A DNA stretch of 11,797 nucleotides from Baffinella frigidus (Eukaryota > Cryptophyceae > Cryptomonadales > Baffinellaceae): assembly GCA_026770585.1 (NCBI GenBank), contig MU646597.1, positions 15,120-26,916 on the forward strand, written 5' to 3'. The position numbers were made by a program, and so were the translations under genes. How positions within the stretch are numbered: position 1 is the first letter of the stretch; every line of letters begins with the position of its first letter. This document shows, one piece after another, positions 1 through 9,762 of the stretch. The notes beneath the pieces are model-generated. The model saw nothing but the letters and a program-made list of their open reading frames with translations, was not told the DNA's origin and did not search any database.

Positions 1-57
1 GTCCAGGGATCAGGGGTCAGGGATCGGGGTTCAGGGTTCAGGGTGAGGGGTAGAGAC
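1..57 (-). repeat. Degenerate telomere-like heptamers after exon 9
   Basis: The plus strand reads as imperfect TTCAGGG/ATCAGGG units up to the window edge. In the sense of the gene this is CCCTGAA-type sequence starting directly at the exon 9 donor, so the intron after exon 9 appears to begin with a heptamer array like the other introns. Confidence 0.6.
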
Positions 58-139
58 CACGTCCAGAAAGTCCTTGGCGGGTGCTTTCTGCAGAGAGCCA
101 GCGTTCGCGTTCGCATTCGCATTCGCGGCTATGCGCCTC
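58..139 (-). CDS. P450 exon 9: helix H-I linker and start of helix I
   Basis: Read on the minus strand after an acceptor ending TGGGTCCAG, one base completes the split codon left by exon 8; 27 codons follow and a GT (GTCTCT) closes the exon. The last ten residues, KAPAKDFLDV, match the common P450 segment (D/E)DFLDVLL just before helix I. The upstream part is low complexity, an Asn-Ala run encoded by a GCGAAT/GCGAAC hexamer repeat. A second acceptor (CTCTCTGCAG, exon starting at 87) would give only KAPAKDFLDV. I prefer the longer exon because only that start agrees with the phase-2 donors of exon 8. The donor beyond GT is weak. Confidence 0.55.
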
Positions 140-779
140 CTGGACCCAGGTTTCGGGTTTCGGGGTTTGGGATTCCCAGCTCTGTCCCAGTTCAATTTGG
201 TCTGGTAGATAGAGTGCCCCCCCCGAATTTTCACGGGTGGATTTCATGGGGGGGGGTCAAAATTGATCAGTGAAATTTCAGGGGGGGCACTCTGTCTGCG
301 AGACCAAATTGAACTGGGGCAGAGCTACGTCTCGGGTTTCGAATTCAGGGTTTGGAATTTGCCCGGGAGGGTTGAGGGGGGACATAACCCCCCATGCCTG
401 CCATATAGCACGAAAGGGTTTGTTCTAGAATTTCTCGACTCGACCCAAAATACAAGTCAACCGGAAATGCAGGTAGTACCTGACCGCCCTGGCACGAAAA
501 AATCTGCACGAAAATTACTACGCAATTGCTTCGGACGTGACCCGCTGTGTAGTAATTTTCATTGCCAGCTTTTAAAGGAAAAATGCTTGTTCCCAGATTA
601 GACCACCCTGGCACGAAACCTGCGCGGATTAATTCGAGCGGTGTGCAGCGAACTTGGCCACTGTAATAACGCAAATCGGCAGAAGTTGACAATGCTGGTA
701 CAAAAGCGACAACGTGTCCCAATTGTGCATTATGCCCGCAGGCAAATTCTCTGCTGCCCGCTCTGACAGGACGTGGGAC

Positions 780-824
<45 letters not shown>

Positions 825-829
825 TTTTA

Positions 830-911
<82 letters not shown>

Positions 912-2412
912 CTGACCACGTCGCGGCCCATAGCCTCCAAATCATCGAAGCTCGCCTGATTTAGGGTTTGGGGTTAAGGTTTAGGGTTTAGGGTTCAGGG
1001 TTTAAGGCTTAGGGTTCAGGGTTTAGGGTTCAGGGTTTATGGTTTAGGGTTCAGGGTTCAGGGTTTAGGGTTTAGGGTTTAGGGTTTAGGGTTTAGGGTT
1101 TATGGTCTAGGGTTTCGGGTTCAGGGTTGAGGGTTGAGGGGTTTAGAGTTTAGGGTTGAGGGTTCAGGGTTCTGGGATCAGGGATCAGGGATCAGGGTTT
1201 AGGGTTGAGTGTTGAGGGTTTAGGGTTTAGGGTTTAGGGTTTAGGGTTGAGGGATCAGGGTTGAGGGTTGAGGGCTCAGGGTTGACGTTGATTTCGCGGT
1301 AGGCCGCAACGAAGGCCATGTTGAACCACCGCGGCAGATTCATTGCCTGCCAAAAGTCGGTTACCTTATCCGTATTTCGGTTACCTTATCCGTTTCCGGT
1401 ACCTTATCCGTAGGAGACCCCTTCGTCCCTACGGTATTGCCTACCGTAGGGTCCACCAGCAGCCCGAAGCGAATCAAATCCAGGTCTCGGAGCATATTTG
1501 TCGGGTCGTAGCACACTGCGGTGGAAAATCCCTAGGGATAAATCCCTAGGTATTTCCTGGGGGGGGGGGGGGGGTGAATAGATGGACTCACGTTTAGAAT
1601 TGATGTGCTGGTAAAAACTACTACGAAGGGGAGGGGTCCAAATTGACGCATCTTCGAAAATTGACGCAATTTTTACCACACAAAACAAAACGTTTGAATT
1701 CCAACCAGGTACAAAAATAACAATCTCACTTTTAAGATATGTACCGAGATTCTTTTTATATCTTAAAAGTGCTTTTGGTCAGCAAATGGGGCAAAATCGG
1801 TCTTTACAACACATTCCCCGTTTACAATCACATGTAGTGCTGACACAATGTGCGATTTTGCCTTGGATTGTGTGGTAAAGACTGCGTCAATTATCCCATC
1901 GCAGGATTATCGCAGGGTGTTTGAGCAAATTTTAGCGCGCCGCAGCTCGCCCAAAAGTTAATTATTTCAACTTTTGAAAACAGCAAAGATCTCACCGTGT
2001 CCTGCTCTTCAATTTGGTCTGAAGAAGCAGGGGTAAATTATTTCGTCTTCGATACTCATTTTAAGCCCAAAAACTTGCGTCAATTCATGCCCCTCCCCTT
2101 CGTACAGGCGGCCAGCCTGGTTTGATCTCATAGGAAAACTATTTGCATCTAAAACTTCAGGGCAATGAAATTTACTGCACATCAAGCATTCGTGCAGTAG
2201 AGCGTTTGCGGTAATTGTTGTCCGTTTTGGACGTACGGTTTCCCGGTGTTCCGGTTTTGAAAAGGGACTTATAGGACGTGACAAGGATTTTAAATAGTAC
2301 CAAGAGGCGCAATTCTGGCCGAGATGAGAGTGGAGGGGGTGACCTCTCTCTCACACACACACCCTCCACTCGAGGCTAGGGGTTCTCTCTCTCTCTCTCA
2401 CACACACACACA

Positions 2413-2455
<43 letters not shown>

Positions 2456-3791
2456 GCAAGCCTATGCAGGCTTGCTACTGAAAAACAACGGTCCGCATTT
2501 CGTTTGAACGGGTGTCTGACTCCCACACAAGGCTACCTATGCGAACAGAATAAATGCCACTTAAGGGATAGGGGTACCTCGCTCATGAGAAACGCCCACC
2601 CCCCTAGGACTACCATAGGGCTCTGGGCATGGTCCTACCGTAGGGTCCTAGGGGGGGCCGGTTTCTTATGAGCGAGGTACCCCTGTATGAGAGCGAGGGC
2701 CCCGCACGAGGCTACCTATGCGAACAGAATACATGTCGATTGTAAACGTGTGTAGTAATTTTCATATAAAAGCCTTGATACTTTACACAAGTCCGACCGC
2801 TCAGCGGGCGGAAACGTGATCAATTGCTGACTTTTGGCGTGTTTCCTGGGCAATAATTCAATAATTGACTTATGAATCTATTCGCATGGATAGCCTCGCG
2901 TGGTCAGGCACCTAGTGGCTCCAATTCCCTGAGCGAAATGACTTAAGGAGAATTCCTTGGGGAGAAATGACTTGGGCAAAATACGGGCCTGCGGTTTTCA
3001 GTAGTGAGTGGAAAGCGGCAAGCTTGTGGTTTTCAAACTGGGGTGCGGGGTCACACAGCGGGCTACGAACGGACAATATCGCCAAATCTGGTGGACTTTC
3101 CGTTACCTTATCCGCACGCGGCCCACCGAGACAAAAGTCGAGAGTGGAACGTCTCAAAGCAAAAGTGGAACCTCTGTGAACTTAAGAAGTAACAGTGGAA
3201 AACCACCTATGCCCCTACGGTATTGCCTACCGTAGGGGCTATGGATCATCCACTTCCGGCTTATTCAAGAAATCCAAGTGTAATCAACTGGGTGGGCAGG
3301 TCTGGGGGGTTAGAGTTTGGAGCAGCCACCCGAGGCTGGAACTGTGACTATTTTAAAAGTTTTAAGAAGTCCTTTTCAAGTGGACCGGTGTGTAGTAATT
3401 GTCACACAAACAGTTACGTTTGGTCACGTAGCTCGGGGATATCCCGCAGGTACGTGACCAAACCCGCCCGTGACGGGAACAAATTTTAACAACCCCACAT
3501 TTAAAACACTCCCTCTTCCAGCCTCGAGTTCATCTCATAAGATAACTGAATCAGTTCTCTAATTAGCGTTTTCATTTAATTAGGCGGCCTAGTTAGATTT
3601 GATATGCCCTAATTAATTTCTCCTATTCAACCTCCTATTGAAAAGGAACTGATTCAGTTACCTTCCGAGATGAGAGTGGAGGGGGTGACCTCTCTCTCAC
3701 ACACACACCCTCCACTCGAGGCTAGGGGTTCTCTCTCTCTCTCTCTCTCTCTCGCACACACACACACACTCTCTCGCTCACTCTCTCTCTT

Positions 3792-3825
<34 letters not shown>

Positions 3826-4806
3826 TCTCTCTCTCTCTTTCTCTCTCTCTCTCTGGGGGTGTTGACCATGAGGTGGCGGTACGGATACTGCGCGTTCTTC
3901 GCGAGGCTCGTCATCTGCACACACACATCAAATTGATTCAATTTCAAATTGATTTGATTTGATTCAATTTGATTTCCTTCGACTTCCAGGAGGATGCCCG
4001 GCGGACCTGACCACACGAGGCTATCCATGCGAACAGATTCATAAGTTAATTATTGGATCATTGCCCAGGAAACACGCCAAAAGGCAGCATTTGATCACGT
4101 TTCCGTACGGACATCCGTACGGAAACGTTATCATTTCCCCACAAATCTTAAAATGTTCTTTTATTATGTTCGCATGGATGGCCTCGTGTGGGAAAGCAGG
4201 ACTTTTCAAAAGAAACCGGTTTGAAAAAGACTCGCGGCCCGGAAATGGGCACTTTTTAAAGCCGGTGTTAGAAATTCTTTCTAACAGTCCTACTTTTAGG
4301 CGGGGTCACGTACCTAGCGGAATGTTCGGTAGGTACGGAACCAACCTTATCTCACACGATGTATTTATTAATTGGTTTGAGAGAGTCAACTCCCCCACCA
4401 AATCGTCACCTTAATATTTCAATTAGTAATAGTAACGAATAAGTTGATAATTTTGAGAGGGAGTTGACTTTCTAAAACCAATGAATAAATACATTGTTGG
4501 AGATGAAACCTCAGTACAAATCACACAAGCTGAACATAACCTTAACGTAGTCCCTTTTCTTCCAGCCTCGAGTGGAGGTTGGTGGGGTGGACCATCACCC
4601 ACAGACATTTCATCCAATCCATCAAACAAAATTATTCAAATCAAATCAAAGCATGGTTCACAACAAAACAAAACAAATCAAACCCAGCGTTCAACCCGAT
4701 TAGAATCACGAGCCGTCTCTCTCTCTGTCTCTCTCGCTCCCTCTCTCTCTGTCTCTCTCTCTCTCTCCTCTCTTTCTCTCTTTCGCTCTCTCTCCCTCTC
4801 TCTCTG

Positions 4807-4845
<39 letters not shown>

Positions 4846-7800
4846 GCCTGAAACGTACCAAGCGGGAGATGGCGATCGGGAGGGGGTGGGAGGCCTGGTT
4901 TCGTGTTTGGGGGTTAGGGTTCAAGGTTTAGGGGTAAGGGTTCAAGGTTAAGGCTTTAGAGTTTGGGGTTTATGGTTTAGGGCTTAGAGTTTAGGGTTGA
5001 GGGTTTAGGGGTTGACTTGAGGTGTAAGGTGTAGGGCTTAGGGTTTCGGTTTGGGACTTAGGGTTTATGGTTCAAGGTTTAGGTTGAGGGTTCAGGTTTA
5101 GGGTTTAGGGCTTAGAGTTCAGGGTTTGGGGCTGAGGTTTTAGGGTTTAGGGTTTGGGGTTTACATCCTTTGCGTCCTCGCCGACGAGGTCGAGCTGGGA
5201 GGAATAGGCAGCCTCGCACATTGCCTGCACCCGCCAGCCCTCAGACAACTCAGCGGACTTCGAAGGGAGTTTGAATAACCCCTAAGCGATATGACCTAGG
5301 ACCCTACGGTAGGCAACCCGTAGGGGCATAGGGGGGGGTTCTACGGATAAGGTGACGGAAACTCGGGCACTGAGCGCCCGGAAATCCTTTCGTAGCCCTC
5401 TGCGTGGGGGAACAAACCATCACTTTCGAGCCCCCTGATTGGTACCACAGGTCGCTGGATTCCGGCGAGCCCCAATACAAATCAAGGGGACTAGAAAAAA
5501 GGCGATTTGGTCCCACTCGAAGGGCTGGTCCAGTACCACTGTGGGTCACCCTACTGCACTGCCAGCCAGAAAATTTCCCCTAAGTCAACTGCCCCTGGCA
5601 GCCAGAGTCTAAAGTCAAATGCCTGCCCTGGGGGCAGGTCCATCTTGACGATCTGGCAACTTAGTGCCGGGGATCAGCCAGTTGACTTAAGGTGAAAAAT
5701 CCTGGCTGGCAGTGTACTACGTGTCGACCCAATCCTGCAACGGAAGCCACGATCGGATAGGACGGGCTGGGCTAGCTCTGTCCCACTTGACTTTGTCTCA
5801 TCATTAAAAAACAATAGCCGTGGATTGACAGTTAATTTTTACTGGAGATCCTCCTTCAATACTCATAATGACGGCTAAAGTGTTTTTAATGACGAGACGA
5901 AATCAAGTGGGGCAGAGCTAGAAGGGGGCAAACGCGATGGGTTTCAAGGTTGGAAGTCGAGGGTGTAGGGTGCAGGGTGCAGGGTGTAGGGTGTAGGGTG
6001 CAGGGTGTAAGTTGTAGAGTGTATTGTGGAGGGCTTGGGGTTTAGGCTTTACGGTTTAGGGTTTAGGGTTTAGGGTTCGGGGTTTAGAGTTTGGGATTCA
6101 GGGTTCAGGGTCTCGGGTTTAGGGTTTCGAGTTTAGGGTTTCGGGATTCGGGTTTAGGGTTTCGGGTTTCGGGATTCGGGTTTAGGGTTTCGGGTTTCGG
6201 GTTTCGGGTTTCGGGTTGAGGGTTTCGCGTTGAGAATTCCGGGTGGGTTGGACCTGCAGCGACGCACGGTTGGTGAGGGCGCTCACGTCGACCTCTGCGT
6301 TCGGAACCCCTAACCCCTAGGTGAAATGATGTCTATCGACGTCTCGGATGTCCACACGCTCCAGGGTGTAGGGTGTAGGGTGTAGGGGTGTAGGGTGTAG
6401 GGAGTGGGGAGTAGGGTGTAGGGTGTAGGGTCCAGGGTTGGACCTGGAGCGATGCACGGTTGGTGAGGGCGCTCACGTCGACCTGGTCACGGGTTTCGTG
6501 TTTAGGGTTTAGGGCTTAGGGTTCAGGGTTTAGGGTTTAGGGTTTAGGGTTTAGGGTTTAGGGTTCAGGGTTCAGGGTTAAGGGTTAAGGGTGTAGTGTT
6601 TAGGGTTTAGGATTTAGGGTTTAGGGTTAAGTTCTTGGTTCTTGGTTCTTAAGGAAGTGGCATGTACCCGGCGGCGGTGTTACTGCCCCCGGGGCGAGAT
6701 TGAGGCTCACAATTTTGAAACCTGAACCCCCCCCCTCCGGTCCCAACCTCACCAAGGGCAGAAGTATTCTAAACAGGCTGGCTGGCGAGGTGAATTTGCG
6801 GTAGGTGAACCTACGGTATTGACTCGGGAGCCGATCAGATACCCGACCGCGCAGTGAGTAGACAACTTTACAAATCCGTCAACTTTTGTAAATTCGTCAA
6901 CTTGTGGATTCGTCGACTTTACGGTGTGGGGTGTACCGACTCGGCGCGTTTGGAGAGGAGAGAGATCGCGTCGCAGAGGGCGTGTCCCGCACGTGCGAAC
7001 GTCGGGATCATCTTGTCAGTTTGCGCCTGTCATCCACGCCAGGTCATTACTGGGAATGTCAGGACGCAACGGTTCGTTTTGTGGTACTGAATGGTACGTA
7101 GCCACCATCGATTTCGCAGCTCCTCGTCCTTTCCACGTCCGATCCGAGTACAAAATTTCGGATCCGGGTACAAAATTTAAAATGAGACTGGTATCTGAAA
7201 TTATGAGTTACGACCTGGCGTGGCCGCGCGCGCAAACGTTGGGATCATCTTGTCGGTTTGCACCTGTCATATATGCTTCATATATGTCACATATACGGCA
7301 TACGTACGTCATATATGCATCCTACATATATACGATGCGATCAATATAGATGACAGAAAGCAGAAGATACTTCCCGTCATATACGTATGGCTCGTAAGTG
7401 GAGAGTTTCGCGTGCATTTCTTCATGGCGGGGGGCGTGTGTGCGAGATACCCTACTGAAACCCCCAGGCCCGTATTTCAAAACTCGAGGTGTGAGAATCT
7501 CACACCTCGCCATCTATTCGCCCCCCATAGGAAATCCCTAGGCCCCAGGGAATTTCCTACCGTAGGTCCTACGAATTCTGGCCACTTGAGAACTTTCAGT
7601 TGGTGTGGCCCGGGTTTTGGAATACGGGCCAGGCCCAATTTGGCATAGCTCACGTCCCCGAGGCGGGCCCGTTTCTTGAAGCTCGTAGACTATGGTATGA
7701 CTCAACTCAAGGCTAAAGGGCCTGTTTTAGGACCTGTATCGAGAGTAATAAAGGAGAAGAAGAAGGGTGAGGGTTATGACTGCCGCGACGGTCGAAGGTG

Positions 7801-9720
7801 ATGCCCTGGGCGATCTCATAGGGAAACGGTTTTAATATGAAACTTTCTGGTAATGACATTTATTAAACATAACGAGTTTTGCTAGTAATATTAAAGCATT
7901 CGTGTAGCGATTTTCAATGAATCAAAAGTTTTAATTTACAACCGTTTTCCTGTGAGATCGGCGCGGTGATTGCGAGTGGAGGCACGCCGTCGTAAGGGCC
8001 TTTCAAGGCGAGGCAAGCCACTGGAGGAGGACCTAACAAGCCTCCGGCGGCCCCTGCGGGGGGCTTGCTGCGCGACCACGTCGCGCGGGCGACGTGGTTG
8101 GTGGCGTGGAGCTTTTGCGCTTCATGGAGAGCTTGCCCGAGGCCCGTTTGGGTCGGGGGAGAGCTTCCGGAGGGTCGAGGAGAACAACGGTGGAGCCGAG
8201 GCGCGACCCGAGGCGGGCTCGTCGTAACGCTCACAGACTTTTGGATCACGCATCTCTACCACTGAAAAGCTCCCGCCCGCTCTGTCCATCTAATCGTTTT
8301 AAAATGAATTCGGGTTTATTCAGCTTTTGCTCAAAATATGTCGATTATGGGTCTAAAAGTAATTTTATCCGTGGTCATATCCCCCTAAAGTTGTGGGATT
8401 TGGAGCCGTCGGTCACGGAATCCAAGATCGGTTACAGCATGAGGTGGGCTGGGACTTTCCAGTAGTAGGCTTGAGGGTACCACATCACGGACTTTTCTTC
8501 TTTATAGATACGGGCCAGGGGTTCTCAGTCGCTGCAGGCCATCGGAGCTGTTGGGAGACCTGAATCAAAACGAATCAAATCCGAGTCAAAACAAATAAAA
8601 ATGCAAGTGAATCAAAACAAATCAAATCGCGATGGGGGGCGCATGATGGAAGGCGCATCGCTGGGATTCTGAGGCGGGCCCCTCCACACCCACGCCAGGG
8701 CACTCGAAACATCCACTTTTGACATCTTTCAAGGGAAATGCCGTGAATTCTTAAGTCAACCGCGACAGGTCTGTCGCGGATAAGCCGTCGGTTTCCCTCG
8801 ACCATTCTGGCGTGGACAGCGGGCTACGAAGCGAAGGTATCGCCAAATTTAAGGGACTTGCCGTTACCTTATTCGTAGGAACCCCCCTATGTCTCTACGG
8901 TATTGCCTACTGTAGGGGCTGTGGATGGTTATTCAAAATTTCCTTTGACGGTTGTTCAAAAATTACTAGACGGTTGTTCAAAAATTCCTTTGTAGTCCGC
9001 TGTGTAGCTCAGGGCGCAGGCTGGCCTGTGAGAAACTGAGGCTCGCCCTTTTGATACCTGAACCCCCCCCTCCCCACACGAGGCTATCCATGCGAACAGA
9101 TTCACTAGTCAATTATTGGATAATGGCCCAGGAAACATGCCAAAAGTCAGCAAGTGATCACGTTTCCGCCCGAAAAAGCAGAAGAAAACTTGATGGTTTC
9201 CCACAATTTGTTAAAATGTCCTTTTATTCTGTTCGCATGGATAGCTTCGTGTGGCCGGTCCCAACCTCATCACAGAATGATTTTAACAGGCTGGCTGACA
9301 AGGCGAATTTGCGGTAGGTGAGCCTACGGTATTGACTACCGTAGGCCGTAGGGCGATTCAATCGCGGTGAGTATCTGACTCAAATACGATCTTGGCAACG
9401 AAATTTACTATACACCGGACTTTACCAGTCACGTCCGTGTAGTAATTTTCGTTACAAATCGGATCGGAGATCCCCGAAATCGTATTTTGACTCAAATACT
9501 CGGCTGGGTGAGATTTGTGGAGTGTGCCGGCGTGTTCGGAAGAGCTTTGGGATGTTCTGGAGTGCTGTGGAATCGCGTGTGCGGGCCAGTGCTGTGGACT
9601 CGCGAGAGAGAGAGGGAGAGAGAGAGAGAGAGAGAGGGAGGGAGAGAAAGGGAGAGAGAGAGAGGCATGTGCGGACCGACCTCGTTGAAGGCTCTCTCCT
9701 CTCTCTCTCTCTCTTGCTCG

Positions 9721-9762
<42 letters not shown>

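Noticed and set aside
510-560. CRISPR or integron attC-like hairpins (repeated GTGTAGTAATTTTC boxes)
   Set aside because: Spacing is irregular, spacers are absent, and the context is eukaryotic introns; the boxes belong to foldback elements.
2324-2671. 115-codon open frame on the plus strand
   Set aside because: Translation of the 81-bp repeat, CT/CA repeats and a foldback.
3959-4414. 151-codon open frame on the plus strand
   Set aside because: Runs across the 181-bp foldback and unrelated flanks; no motif, and the frame is an accident of repeat sequence.
4660-4714. Possible extra exon TARDSNRVERW on the minus strand after the GA array
   Set aside because: Exons 5 and 6 already join in P450 spacing, and the segment lacks a clear acceptor and any P450 motif.
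6305-6361. Open stretch LERVDIRDVDRHHF on the minus strand between the exon 3 copies
   Set aside because: Protein-like, but there is no place for it in the P450 order and a stop follows soon; left as intron.
6924-7349. 141-codon open frame on the plus strand
   Set aside because: It is the opposite strand of exon 2 and its partial copy, ending in the CATATATG tract; the minus-strand reading has splice sites and synonymous divergence.
7914-8249. 111-codon open frame on the minus strand in the GC-rich block
   Set aside because: Frames are open on both strands because of base composition; no recognised domain, and P450 spacing leaves no room for an exon between exons 1 and 2.
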